Shown here in pieces: positions 8,281 to 16,911 of a DNA stretch of 64,000 nt. Origin of the DNA: DAIDKA01 sp035503515. GTDB taxonomy: Bacteria; Pseudomonadota; Gammaproteobacteria; Steroidobacterales; Steroidobacteraceae. Below the pieces are notes generated by a model, which saw only the letters and a program-made list of their open reading frames with translations, was not told the DNA's origin and ran no database searches. Where the stretch lies: contig DATJTJ010000129.1 of NCBI GenBank assembly GCA_035503515.1, positions 1 through 64,000 of the forward strand, written 5' to 3'. Positions within the stretch are counted from its first letter, which is position 1. Every line of letters starts with the position of its first letter. The position numbers and the translations under genes are program-made.

Positions 8281-8825
8281 ACGGCGGCAGGGATGCAGGC
8301 GAGCCGCAGGCTGAGGGCCACGGCGGGCGCCTGCCGCCGGTTCTGGGCAGCGGCTGGCTGTGGCTGCCGCTGGCGATCGCCGTGATCGGCGTGGACCAGC
8401 TCTCCAAGGCCTGGATCGTGAGCCACATGGCCTACGGCGGCATCCGCACCCTGCTGCCGGTGCTGGACATCACCCTCAGGTACAATCGCGGCGCGGCCTG
8501 GAGCATGCTCGACAGCGCTTCGGGATGGCAGCGGTGGCTGTTTTCGGGCCTCGCGGTGGTGGTCGGGGCGGGGCTCGTGTACTGGCTGCGGCGGATCAAC
8601 GGCCGCACCCAGGTGCTGCTGTCGGTGAGCCTGTCGCTGATCCTGGCCGGTGCGCTGGGCAACCTGATCGACCGCCTGCACAGTGGGCAGGTGGTCGATT
8701 TCATTCTTGCGCACTGGAATGATGCGCAGTTTCCCGCCTTCAACGTGGCGGATTCGGCGATCACGGTCGGCGCCGCGCTGATGCTGCTGGACGCCTTCAC
8801 CGAGGGTCGCAGGAGATCGAACTGA
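8277..8825 (+). CDS. lspA: Lipoprotein signal peptidase (SPase II)
   Basis: A 182-residue inner-membrane aspartyl protease that removes signal peptides from diacylated prolipoproteins. Four hydrophobic segments are visible. The catalytic aspartates are Asp132 in GNLIDRL and Asp159 in FNVADS, and NRGAAWSML is also the family motif. The N-terminus is about 15-20 residues longer than in E. coli and hydrophilic. It starts at a GTG overlapping the ileS stop and shares one base with ispH. The fkpB gene found between lspA and ispH in E. coli is absent. Several predicted lipoproteins in this window are its likely substrates. Confidence 0.95.
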   Translation: MNGGRDAGEPQAEGHGGRLPPVLGSGWLWLPLAIAVIGVDQLSKAWIVSHMAYGGIRTLLPVLDITLRYNRGAAWSMLDSASGWQRWLFSGLAVVVGAGLVYWLRRINGRTQVLLSVSLSLILAGALGNLIDRLHSGQVVDFILAHWNDAQFPAFNVADSAITVGAALMLLDAFTEGRRRSN

Positions 8826-9784
8826 TGGAAGTACTGCTCGCCAATCCCCGGGGCTTCTGCGCCGGCGTGGACCGGGCCATCGAAATCGTGGAACGGGCGC
8901 TGTCGATGTTCGGGGCGCCCGTGTACGTGCGTCACGAAGTGGTCCACAACAAGCACGTGGTCGACCGCCTGCGCGGGCTCGGCGCGGTGTTCATCGAGGA
9001 GCTGGAGGACGTGCCCGCGGGCGCGACGCTGATTTTCTCGGCGCACGGCGTGTCCACGGCCATCGAGCAGGGCGCCAAGGAGCGCAAGCTCACCGTTTTC
9101 GATGCCACCTGTCCGTTGGTGACCAAAGTGCACATGGAGGTGCAGCGCTACGCGCGCGATGGCTACGATGTGATCCTCATCGGACACAACGGCCACCCGG
9201 AGGTCGAAGGCACGCTCGGGCGCTTCGATACCAGTTTCGGCGGTCGGATCTGGCTGGTGCAGAACGTGAAGGATGCGCAGTCCCTGCGGGTGCGCGACCC
9301 GGCGAAGCTGGCATTCGTGACCCAGACGACGCTGTCCGTGGATGACACGGCCGAAATCGTCGAAGCCCTGCGGGAACGCTTCCCGGGACTCGCGACGCCG
9401 CGCAAGGAAGACATCTGCTACGCCACCCAGAACCGCCAGGATGCGGTGAAGAAGCTGCTGGAAAAGGCCGACGTACTGGTGGTGGTGGGATCCCGGGCCA
9501 GCTCCAACTCGAACCGGCTGCGGGAGCTGGCCGAGCGGGCCGGTATCCCGGGGTACCTCGTGGACGGGGCCGCCGACATGCACCGTGACTGGTTCGAGGG
9601 CAAGAACATCGTGGGGGTGACCGCCGGTGCCTCGGCGCCGGAGGTGCTGGTGCAGCAGGTCATCACCCAGCTGCGCGACTGGGGGGCGAAGGTGCCCCGG
9701 GAGATCGCCGGACGCGAGGAGCACGTGATTTTCGGACTGCCGCGGGAGCTGCGGCGGCCTGAAGTCGGTCCAGGTTCCGCCTGA
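8825..9784 (+). CDS. ispH: 4-hydroxy-3-methylbut-2-enyl diphosphate reductase
   Basis: A 319-residue [4Fe-4S] enzyme for the last step of the MEP pathway, giving IPP and DMAPP. The three cluster cysteines are Cys12 (NPRGFCAGV), Cys96 (DATCPLV) and Cys198 (DICYATQNRQ). The substrate-binding motifs EVVHNKHVV, SAHGVS and TAGASAPE-type (VTAGASAPEVLV) are all present. It supplies precursors for the polyprenyl synthase encoded at 1241-2209. Start and lspA stop overlap as TGATG. Confidence 0.97.
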   Translation: MEVLLANPRGFCAGVDRAIEIVERALSMFGAPVYVRHEVVHNKHVVDRLRGLGAVFIEELEDVPAGATLIFSAHGVSTAIEQGAKERKLTVFDATCPLVTKVHMEVQRYARDGYDVILIGHNGHPEVEGTLGRFDTSFGGRIWLVQNVKDAQSLRVRDPAKLAFVTQTTLSVDDTAEIVEALRERFPGLATPRKEDICYATQNRQDAVKKLLEKADVLVVVGSRASSNSNRLRELAERAGIPGYLVDGAADMHRDWFEGKNIVGVTAGASAPEVLVQQVITQLRDWGAKVPREIAGREEHVIFGLPRELRRPEVGPGSA

Positions 9785-9808
9785 GGTTACCTCCGGCCAC
9801 GCCGTGGT

Positions 9809-9814
9809 TATAAT
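9809..9814 (+). promoter_or_regulatory. -10 box for a predicted leaderless fur-like mRNA
   Basis: A perfect TATAAT is followed by six bases and then the ATG of the regulator, so transcription should begin at or next to the start codon. A -35 is only weakly present (TTACCT-like at 9787-9792) and no usable Shine-Dalgarno exists. Confidence 0.6.
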
Positions 9815-9820
9815 GGGGCC

Positions 9821-10246
9821 ATGCAGGACAAAGGCTTAGCTGACCCCCCCGGCCAGTGCGCCCGTCGGTTGGCCGGCTTCGGGATCCGGCCCACGGCGCA
9901 GCGGGTCCGCATCGCGGCGCTGCTGCTGTCCTCGCCCCAGCACCTCTCGGCCGAGCAGATCCTGGCCACCCTGCGGGGCTCCGGCGCCCGCGTCTCCAAG
10001 GCCACGGTCTACAACACCCTGAACCTGTTCGCCGAACGGGGCGTCATCCGGCAACTGACGGTGGATGGGGCCCGGACCTGGTTCGATTCGAATGTCGCGC
10101 CGCACTATCATTTCCAGGACCTGGATACCGGGGCCCTGGTGGACGTGCCGGTGCCGGAGGTTGAGTTCGCGCGCCTGCCCCCGCTGCCGCCGGGGACCGA
10201 AATGGCGGGCATCGACCTGGTGATCCGGGTCCGAAAAATTTCCTGA
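9821..10246 (+). CDS. Fur-family transcriptional regulator
   Basis: A 141-residue metalloregulator-type protein. The winged-helix domain includes RPTAQRVRIAALLL and SKATVYNTLNLFAERGVI (about 54-71), which matches the Fur DNA-recognition helix. The dimerisation domain keeps PHYHFQDLDTGALVDVP, with the His-x-His metal/haem site. No CxxC pair is present at the C-terminus, unlike canonical Fur or PerR with a structural zinc. It is therefore closer to the Irr/short Fur-like group; the sensed ligand is unknown. It lies 36 bases after ispH, a [4Fe-4S] enzyme, but with its own -10 box. Confidence 0.85.
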   Translation: MQDKGLADPPGQCARRLAGFGIRPTAQRVRIAALLLSSPQHLSAEQILATLRGSGARVSKATVYNTLNLFAERGVIRQLTVDGARTWFDSNVAPHYHFQDLDTGALVDVPVPEVEFARLPPLPPGTEMAGIDLVIRVRKIS

Positions 10247-10270
10247 AATCCCGCCGTTTCTTAGTACAAT
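10243..10270 (+). promoter_or_regulatory. Putative promoter of tRNA-Thr
   Basis: CTGAAA (10243-10248) and TACAAT (10265-10270) are separated by 16 bases and followed by a GC-rich discriminator (CCGGCCCCGCG), as in stringently controlled tRNA promoters. The -35 overlaps the fur-like stop region. Confidence 0.6.
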
Positions 10271-10299
10271 CCGGCCCCGCGATTTTTCACGCCCCGGGC

Positions 10300-10375
10300 G
10301 CCGACTTAGCTCAGTTGGTAGAGCACATCATTCGTAATGATGGGGTCCACAGTTCGATTCTGTGAGTCGGCACCA
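10300..10375 (+). tRNA. tRNA-Thr (anticodon CGT)
   Basis: The acceptor stem GCCGACT/AGTCGGC is followed by A and an encoded CCA. The D arm reads AGCTCAGTTGGTAGAGC and the anticodon loop TTCGTAA gives CGT. The T loop is TTCGATT. Length is 76 with CCA. Confidence 0.97.
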
Positions 10376-10510
10376 TTTCTCCTGACCGTGGTCCAAAAGC
10401 GGCCAGTCCACCGCTTGTACAATTGGTCATAAGTGATTCTCTGCCGGGACCTGCGACAAAAACGTCGTTGGAGGGTTCTTCCGTCAGAGCGACTTGACGA
10501 TCCACAAGTG

Positions 10511-10524
10511 ATATAGTTCTATAT
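10511..10524. promoter_or_regulatory. AT-rich palindrome before the RND operon
   Basis: ATATAG-TT-CTATAT is a perfect inverted repeat, 12 bases after a TTGACG hexamer (10494-10499) and overlapping TATA-like -10 candidates. It is a candidate promoter/operator for the efflux operon. Confidence 0.4.
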
Positions 10525-10541
10525 AACACCATATGACTCGG

Positions 10542-10559
10542 TGCGACCGCGCGGTCGCA
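10542..10559. promoter_or_regulatory. Perfect 18-bp palindrome before the RND adaptor gene
   Basis: TGCGACCGC immediately followed by GCGGTCGCA is a perfect palindrome with no spacer, ending 13 bases before the start codon and just before its AGGGGA ribosome site. It could be a repressor operator (TetR- or MarR-type sites look like this) or an RNA hairpin next to the ribosome site. Confidence 0.5.
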
Positions 10560-10572
10560 GCAGGGGACCGCC

Positions 10573-11805
10573 TTGGGCACACAACCAGAACCGATCCCGG
10601 TGAAGAGCGACCCGCCAGTGACCTGGATCGGCCGTCACGATGCCGCGAACTCTCATGAGCGCGAGGTTGAATCGGCCCCGCCCGGCCGCTGGACGCCGGC
10701 GCGCATCGGCCTGATCGGCTTTGGCGTGCTGGTCGCGCTCGTGGCCCTGGGGACGGGCCTCTACTTCGGATCGAACCGCACTGCCGCGACCTCGTCCACC
10801 GCCGAAGGCGCCATCCCGCTGGTGACCGCTACGGCACCGGGCCTGTCGCCGGTGACGGCCACCGTGTCCTTCACCGGCACCATCAATGCGCGTTATGACA
10901 TATCCATCGGCACGGATGGCGAGACCGGCCGTGTCGCCGCCATCTACGTGGAGGTCGGCGATCACGTGAAGGCCGGCCAGCTGCTGGCCCAGCTCGACGA
11001 GACCATCCTGAGGCCGCAGGTCGAGCGTCTGGCGGCGGCCCTCGAGGAGACCAAGGCCAATGCCGCCCTGGCCGATGCCGAGTACAAGCGCGCCCAGGGC
11101 GTGGAATCCGCGGGCGCCCTGTCCAAGGAAGACATCGAGAAGCGCCGCTCGGCGGCGGTGACCGCGGCCGCCGAAGTGCGGGTCGCCGCGGCGCAGCTGA
11201 GCGAGTACCAGCAGCGTCTCGGGCACACCTCCATCCGCGCGCCGGCCGAGGGGGTGATCCTGACCCGCAGTGTCGAGGTCGGACAGATCGCGACCCCGGG
11301 CGGCAACGCCCTGTTCCGCCTTGCCGCAGGCTCGGAGATCGAAATGCGGGCGCTGGTCGCGGAGCAGGATCTGCCGAGCCTCGCGGTCGGCCAGACGGCC
11401 AGTGTCTTCATGACCGGCGTCGACAAGCCCTTCAAGGGCAGGGTCCGACTGCTCGGCGCCATCATCGATCCGCAAAGCCGCCTCGGCGAGGCGCGCATCG
11501 CGCTGCAGCCGGATCCGCAGCTGCGGCCGGGTGCCTTCGCGCGCGGCGAGGTGGTGGTGGGCAAGGGCGAGAAGCCCATCCTGCCGCAAACCGCCGTGCA
11601 GTCCGACGAGAAAGGCACCTACGTCCTGATCGTCAACGCCGACAACCGCCTGGAGCGCCGCGCCATCCGCGCCGCCGAAACGACCGAACAGGGCATCGTC
11701 ATCGCCTCGGGCCTGACGGGCCAGGAAAAAGTGGTCATGACGGCCGGCGGCTTCCTGCGCGTGGGCGAACAGGTGGCGGTGGCCCCGGGCGGCAAGGGCG
11801 CCTAA
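10573..11805 (+). CDS. RND efflux periplasmic adaptor (membrane fusion protein)
   Basis: A 410-residue adaptor that would link an inner-membrane RND pump to an outer-membrane channel. A cytoplasmic N-terminal tail of about 43 residues precedes one TM helix (about 44-66). Then come a lipoyl-like half-motif (GDHVKAGQLLAQLDE), a coiled-coil hairpin (about 150-220, Ala/Glu-rich), and a second lipoyl half (IRAPAEGVILTRSVEVGQ). Beta-barrel and membrane-proximal domains follow. The start is TTG at 10573, with AGGGGA six bases upstream. It lies 5 bases before the permease gene, and no TolC-like gene is nearby. Substrate is unknown. Confidence 0.88.
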   Translation: MGTQPEPIPVKSDPPVTWIGRHDAANSHEREVESAPPGRWTPARIGLIGFGVLVALVALGTGLYFGSNRTAATSSTAEGAIPLVTATAPGLSPVTATVSFTGTINARYDISIGTDGETGRVAAIYVEVGDHVKAGQLLAQLDETILRPQVERLAAALEETKANAALADAEYKRAQGVESAGALSKEDIEKRRSAAVTAAAEVRVAAAQLSEYQQRLGHTSIRAPAEGVILTRSVEVGQIATPGGNALFRLAAGSEIEMRALVAEQDLPSLAVGQTASVFMTGVDKPFKGRVRLLGAIIDPQSRLGEARIALQPDPQLRPGAFARGEVVVGKGEKPILPQTAVQSDEKGTYVLIVNADNRLERRAIRAAETTEQGIVIASGLTGQEKVVMTAGGFLRVGEQVAVAPGGKGA

Positions 11806-11810
11806 GTTCC

Positions 11811-14800
11811 ATGCGCAACATCTCCGCCTGGGCGATCAAACACCCGATCACGCCCATCGTGCTGTTCGCGGTGCTCACGGTGGTGGGCATCGTTTCGTTC
11901 CTGCGCCTGCCCATCAACCAGAACCCGGACATCGACTACCCGGTGGTGAGCGTCAACATCTCCTACCCGGGCGCTGCGCCCTCGGAGATCGAGACCCAGA
12001 TCCTGCAGAAGGTGGAAGGTTCGGTGGCCGGGATCGGCAACGTCCGCAGCATCGAATCGGTGGCCAGCGAGGGCAGCTCCGAGACCGACATCGAATTCCA
12101 GATCGGCACGCCCATCGACCGCGCCGTCACCGACGTGCGCGACGCGGTGACCAAGGTGCGGGCCGACCTGCCGCAGGGAATCCTCGAGCCGCAGGTCTCG
12201 CGCATCCAGGTGGCCGGTGGTCCCATCGCCTTCTTTGCGATCACCACCACGGCGCTGAGCGAGCAGGAGCTGTCCTGGTTCATCGACAACTCGGTGACCA
12301 AGCGCCTGCTGGCGATTTCGGGCGTGTCACAGGTGAACCGCGTCGGTGGCGTCGACCGCCAGATGCGAGTGGATCTGGATCCGGCGCGCATGCAGGCCCT
12401 GGGCCTCACGGCCGCCCAGGTCAACGAACAGCTGCGCGATCTCAACCTCAATGCGCCCGGCGGCCGCGCCGAAGTGGGTGGTGGCGAACAGACCATCCGC
12501 GTGCTCGGTAGCGCCCGCTCCGCGCTGAACCTGGCCGACGTGCAGATCACGCTGCCGACCGGCGGCACGGCGCGCCTGGGCGATTTCGCGGTCGTCGCCG
12601 ACAGCTTCGCCGAGGTGCGCACCATCGCGCGCCTGAACGGTCGCCTGGCGACCACCTTTGCGGTGTACAAGGCGAAGGGCTCCTCGGACGTGACCGAGCT
12701 GAACCTGGTGGAAAAGGAACTCGGGGCCATCGGCAAGGAATACCCGAACGTCCATATCGAGCGGGTGTTCACCACGGTGGAACTGACCAAGCGCAGCTAC
12801 CTCAACGCCATGGAGGCCCTGATCGAGGGCTCGCTGCTGGCGGTGGCGGTGGTGTGGCTGTTCCTGCGCGACATGCGCGCCACGCTGATTTCGGCGCTGG
12901 CGATCCCGCTGTCGGCCATCCCGACCTTCGCCTTCATGGATCTGATGGGCTTCACGCTCAACCAGATCAGCCTGCTGGCCCTGTCGCTGGTGGCTGGCGT
13001 GCTGGTGGACGATGCGATCGTGGAAATCGAGAACATCGTGCGCCACATGCACATGGGCAAGGGCGGCTATCAGGCCGCCATGGACGCGGCCGACCAGATC
13101 GGACTTGCGGTGGTGGCGACGTCCTCGGCCATCATCGCCGTGTTCCTGCCGGTGAGCTTCATGGGCGGCATCGTCGGCCAGTTCTTCAAGCAGTTCGGGC
13201 TGACCGTGGCGGCGGCGGTGTTCTTCTCGCTGCTCGTGGCGCGGCTGATCACCCCGGTGGTGGCCGCCTACGTGCTCAAGAGCGACCACAAGGTGCACGA
13301 GGACGGTGCGCTCATGCGGCACTACCTCAAGCTGCTGCGCTGGGTGGTGGCGCACCGCTGGAAGACGCTCGGCGTCGCGGTGGTCATCTACGCCGCCTCG
13401 CTGGGGGTCTTCGCGCTGCTGCCGACCTCCGTGTTCTCCAACGACGAGATCGGCTTTTCGCAGATGTACATCGAGCTGCCTCCGGGCGTGCGCCTGGAGC
13501 AGACCGCGGCGGTATCGCAGAAGGTCTACGACGTCGTGCGCGCGCGGCCCGAGGTCAAGAGCGTCGTGGAGTTCATCGGCTCGGACGATGTGCGCAATGC
13601 GCAGATGTTCATCGAGCTGGTTCCCAAGTCGCAGCGCAAGCTCACCTCGCCCCAGTTCGAGCAGGACGTCATGAAGGAACTGCGCCGCATTCCGGATGCG
13701 CGCATCAGCTTCCAGAACCAGAACGGCGCCGGCGGCAATGCCGACGTGCAGATCTACCTGACCGGCGACGACCCGGCGCTGCTGGACCGGATCTCGCAGC
13801 AGGTGCTGCAGGAGATGCGTGGCCTGTCGCTGCTGCGCGATCCGCGCATCAGCGGCGACATGCCGCAGCCGGAGGTCATCATCAAGCCGCGCCTGGACCT
13901 GGCCGCGAATCTCGGCGTCACGGTGCAGAGCATCAGCAACACCATTCGCATCGCCACCCTCGGCGACCTGGACCAGAACGACGCCAAGTTCGCGCTGGCC
14001 GACCGCCAGATTCCGATCCGCGTGTCGCTCCTGGAGAGCTCGCGACGTGACATCGGCACGCTGCAGAACCTGCCCGTGCCGGCCGCCGGCGGCCGTGTGG
14101 TACCCCTCAAGGCCGTGGCCGACATCAGCTTCGGGCAGGGGCCGAGCCGCGTGCACCACTACAACCAGAGCCGGCGGGTGGAGCTGGACGCCAATTTCAA
14201 CCACACGACCCTGGGCCCGGCGCTGAAGGCCATCTATGCGCTGCCCACCATGTCCAACCTGCCGCCGGGCGTGCGGCGGGTGGAGACCGGTGACGCGCAG
14301 CTGCAGACCGAACTCATGACCAGCTTCGGCATCGCCATGGGCACCGGCGTGCTGATGGTGTTCGCGGTGCTGGTGCTGCTGTTCGCCCGGGTGTTCCAGC
14401 CGCTGACCATCCTGTCCGCACTGCCGCTGTCGGTGGGCGGGGCGGCGGTCGCGTTGCTGCTGACCCATCTGTCGATGTCGCTGTCGGTGGTGATCGGATT
14501 CCTGATGCTCATGGGCATCGTGGCCAAGAACTCCATCCTGCTGGTGGACTTCGCCATCGAGGAGATGCGCGCCGGCAAGTCCCGCGCCGAGGCCCTGCTC
14601 GAAGCGGGCCACAAGCGCGCGCGTCCGATCGTGATGACGACGGTGGCGATGATCGCCGGCATGACCCCCGTGGCCCTGCAGCTGCTCAATGGCGAACAGT
14701 TCCGCGCGGCCATGGCCATCGCGGTCACCGGCGGCCTGATCACCTCGACCGCGCTCACCCTGGTCATCGTGCCGGCGGTATTCACCCTGGTCGACGATGT

Positions 14801-14906
14801 CGAGCAGTGGCTCGGCCCACGGGTGGCGCGTCTGCTGATGTCGACGCGGACCGAGGATGCGGGCAAGCCCGAGCCGCCGCAGCCGCGGCCCCACGCCGTG
14901 TCGTAA
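11811..14906 (+). CDS. RND multidrug efflux permease (HAE1 type)
   Basis: A 1031-residue proton-driven pump with two homologous halves: TM1 near 12-30, a large periplasmic loop, TM2-6 at about 335-480, then the second half from about 520. The proton-relay pair Asp400-Asp401 lies in TM4 (VLVDDAIVEIEN), and the partner Lys is in GIVAKNSILLVDF. These residues and the overall length place it in the hydrophobe/amphiphile family (AcrB, MexF, MdtB-like), not the heavy-metal CzcA group. It follows the adaptor by 5 bases. The substrate cannot be deduced. Confidence 0.93.
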   Translation: MRNISAWAIKHPITPIVLFAVLTVVGIVSFLRLPINQNPDIDYPVVSVNISYPGAAPSEIETQILQKVEGSVAGIGNVRSIESVASEGSSETDIEFQIGTPIDRAVTDVRDAVTKVRADLPQGILEPQVSRIQVAGGPIAFFAITTTALSEQELSWFIDNSVTKRLLAISGVSQVNRVGGVDRQMRVDLDPARMQALGLTAAQVNEQLRDLNLNAPGGRAEVGGGEQTIRVLGSARSALNLADVQITLPTGGTARLGDFAVVADSFAEVRTIARLNGRLATTFAVYKAKGSSDVTELNLVEKELGAIGKEYPNVHIERVFTTVELTKRSYLNAMEALIEGSLLAVAVVWLFLRDMRATLISALAIPLSAIPTFAFMDLMGFTLNQISLLALSLVAGVLVDDAIVEIENIVRHMHMGKGGYQAAMDAADQIGLAVVATSSAIIAVFLPVSFMGGIVGQFFKQFGLTVAAAVFFSLLVARLITPVVAAYVLKSDHKVHEDGALMRHYLKLLRWVVAHRWKTLGVAVVIYAASLGVFALLPTSVFSNDEIGFSQMYIELPPGVRLEQTAAVSQKVYDVVRARPEVKSVVEFIGSDDVRNAQMFIELVPKSQRKLTSPQFEQDVMKELRRIPDARISFQNQNGAGGNADVQIYLTGDDPALLDRISQQVLQEMRGLSLLRDPRISGDMPQPEVIIKPRLDLAANLGVTVQSISNTIRIATLGDLDQNDAKFALADRQIPIRVSLLESSRRDIGTLQNLPVPAAGGRVVPLKAVADISFGQGPSRVHHYNQSRRVELDANFNHTTLGPALKAIYALPTMSNLPPGVRRVETGDAQLQTELMTSFGIAMGTGVLMVFAVLVLLFARVFQPLTILSALPLSVGGAAVALLLTHLSMSLSVVIGFLMLMGIVAKNSILLVDFAIEEMRAGKSRAEALLEAGHKRARPIVMTTVAMIAGMTPVALQLLNGEQFRAAMAIAVTGGLITSTALTLVIVPAVFTLVDDVEQWLGPRVARLLMSTRTEDAGKPEPPQPRPHAVS

Positions 14907-14913
14907 AGTTTCG

Positions 14914-15798
14914 ATGGCTGATCCTGCGACCTCGGCGCAGCGCTCCGCCTGGTGGGTACGGCTGCTTGCCGCGCTGCCCTGGTGGGTCATGAATCCGCTG
15001 GCGGACCTGCTGGCGTGGCTCGCCTGGCGGGTGGTGCGCGTGGAGCAGCGCTCGCTGCGCGAGAATCTCAGCGCCTCCTACCCGACCCTCACCGAACCGC
15101 AGCTGCAGCGCCTGATGCGCGACTACTACCGCAACTTCTCGCAGGTGCTGGTCGAGGTGATCCGCTCGGTGAACCTGTCGGAGCAGGAACTGCGCGAGCG
15201 GGTCACGCTCGAGCATTTCGAACCGGTGCGGTCGCTGCTCGCCGCCGGCAGCCCCGTGCTGCTGGTCGCAGCGCATCAGTGCAACTGGGAGTGGATGCTG
15301 CTGGGGTTGTCCCTGGAACTGGGCCATCCGCTCGAGGCGGCGTACAAACCCCTGGTCGACGGCTGGGCGCAGCGTGAAATGCTCAAGGCCCGCAGCCGCT
15401 TCGGCGCACGACTGGTTCCCGCGCAGGAGCTGCTGGCCCACATCCTGCGCGGCGGCCGCACCCCCCGTGCCATCGCCATGGTGGCCGACCAGGAGCCGCG
15501 CACCAGCGAGCGGCGTCACTGGCTGCGCTTCATGAACCGGGATACCGCGTTCTTCATGGGCGCCGAGGAAATCACCCGGGTGACCAAGTTTCCCGCGTTC
15601 TTCATCGGTTTGCGCCGCACCCGCCGCGGCCATTATGCGATGTCCGCCACACCCCTGTACCAACCGGGGGAAAAGCTCAACACCGGCGCACTGACCGAGC
15701 GTTATGCGAGACTGGTCGAGGCGCAGATCGAGGCCTCGCCCGCGGACTGGCCCTGGTCCCACAAGCGCTGGAAGCTGAAGAAATCGCTGTACGCGTAG
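14914..15798 (+). CDS. LpxL/HtrB-type lipid A acyltransferase
   Basis: A 294-residue membrane-associated acyltransferase with one hydrophobic anchor (about 11-38). The HX4E catalytic motif AHQCNWEW fits the LpxL/LpxM family, which transfers acyl chains from acyl-ACP to Kdo2-lipid A. YRNFSQVLVEVIR is also family-like, and a basic C-terminus (SHKRWKLKKSLYA) follows. The ATG at 14914 is chosen because the upstream extension runs inside the permease gene. It starts 7 bases after the RND permease. An ornithine-lipid or other O-acyltransferase role is possible. Confidence 0.88.
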   Translation: MADPATSAQRSAWWVRLLAALPWWVMNPLADLLAWLAWRVVRVEQRSLRENLSASYPTLTEPQLQRLMRDYYRNFSQVLVEVIRSVNLSEQELRERVTLEHFEPVRSLLAAGSPVLLVAAHQCNWEWMLLGLSLELGHPLEAAYKPLVDGWAQREMLKARSRFGARLVPAQELLAHILRGGRTPRAIAMVADQEPRTSERRHWLRFMNRDTAFFMGAEEITRVTKFPAFFIGLRRTRRGHYAMSATPLYQPGEKLNTGALTERYARLVEAQIEASPADWPWSHKRWKLKKSLYA

Positions 15799-15805
15799 GA
15801 GCCGG

Positions 15806-16855
15806 ATGGCCAAGCGCCCGATGCTGCTCGGATCTGCAATGCTGGTCGCACTGCTGTGCGCCGCAGGTTGCAGCACGGTCTCGAAGTGGAAGCAGGAGCA
15901 CCGGGCCGCGAGCCTGCATCGCGAGGAAGAGGAGGAGGCCGCGGCCGCTCACGCCGAACCCCCCGCGTACCAGGACATGAAACGCCGGATGGCGCAGCAG
16001 GATGCCCGGTTGCGCAAGCTGCAGGCGACGCTGGCCCAGCGCAGCGATCCGGACTCGCTGGCCGGCGCGGCCCTGCTGGAACGGGCGATCCTGGGCTACA
16101 GCAGCCCCACCGCGCAGCAGCTGGCGGCGCGCGCCGTGGCCGGCGCACCGACCCGGGCCGATCTGGCCTTCGTGCAGCTGCAGCTGTGCGAAACCGCGCC
16201 CCAGTGCGACCCCGTATCCCTGGAGACCCAGCAGCTGGCGCTCGATCCCGAAAATGGCGTGGTGTGGGTCTATGTCCTCAGGCGCGCCGATCTTGCCAAG
16301 GATCGGTCGGCTGAGGGGACCGCCTTTTACAATCTCGCCCGCTCGCGGCGCATCGACCTGTACTGGAACCGGATCGTCTCGCACCTGGCGGCCGCCAGCG
16401 CCGGCAGCGCCGGCTTCGATGCCGGTGCGGCACTGACCCAGGTCATCAGCATCGAGAGCACCTTCGCGCTGGACTACGATCCCATCACGCGCCTGTGCCT
16501 GCAGCCGCCCCTGCAGGCCGAAATGCTCGAGCCCTGCCGGCAGATCGCGGCCGCGTTCCGCCAGGGCGATACGGCCGTGGTGGAGGCGTATGGCAGCAGC
16601 CTGGCGCTGAACCTGTGGCCGGCGAACTCCCCTGAAAGGCTGGCCGTCATCGCCGAGCGCCGCAGGCTGCGCTACCGCGTGGAGCTGATGGACCGCAACC
16701 GGGCCCGGCTCAACTCGGCGCAGGCGACCCGGGCGCTTGCCGGACTGGTCGGCCACTACGCCAGCGAGCAGGCGGCCTACCACGCCCTGTATCTGCGCCT
16801 GGGACTGAACCCGGATCCGCCCTCCAACTGGAAGGATCCGGCGCCCGGCGGTTGA
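15806..16855 (+). CDS. Lipoprotein, paralogue 1 of a tandem family
   Basis: A 349-residue predicted lipoprotein with lipobox LCAAGC (Cys22) and a charged, Glu-rich linker. It shares two landmarks with the next two genes: LQLCxxxxxC followed by LDPENGVVWVYVLRRA (about 130-170), and C...EPCRQIAAAFRQGDTAVVEAYG...LWP (about 230-275). The two cysteine pairs suggest disulfides in the periplasm. The mainly helical, Ala-rich composition resembles TPR-like folds, but no known family is recognised. It starts 7 bases after the acyltransferase. Function unknown. Confidence 0.8.
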   Translation: MAKRPMLLGSAMLVALLCAAGCSTVSKWKQEHRAASLHREEEEEAAAAHAEPPAYQDMKRRMAQQDARLRKLQATLAQRSDPDSLAGAALLERAILGYSSPTAQQLAARAVAGAPTRADLAFVQLQLCETAPQCDPVSLETQQLALDPENGVVWVYVLRRADLAKDRSAEGTAFYNLARSRRIDLYWNRIVSHLAAASAGSAGFDAGAALTQVISIESTFALDYDPITRLCLQPPLQAEMLEPCRQIAAAFRQGDTAVVEAYGSSLALNLWPANSPERLAVIAERRRLRYRVELMDRNRARLNSAQATRALAGLVGHYASEQAAYHALYLRLGLNPDPPSNWKDPAPGG

Positions 16856-16911
16856 GCGGGCGGCGCCGGTATACAATCGCAGGCGCCCGGATGTCCGTTG
16901 GAGGCCGATCG

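Noticed and set aside
12854..14050. Second plus-strand frame of about 398 codons inside the RND permease gene
   Set aside because: Overlaps a conserved permease in another frame and has Arg/Gly/Ala-biased composition.
12327..14990. Open minus-strand frame of about 887 codons opposite the RND permease
   Set aside because: Low-complexity His/Gln/Arg composition, no motif, fully antisense to a conserved pump gene.
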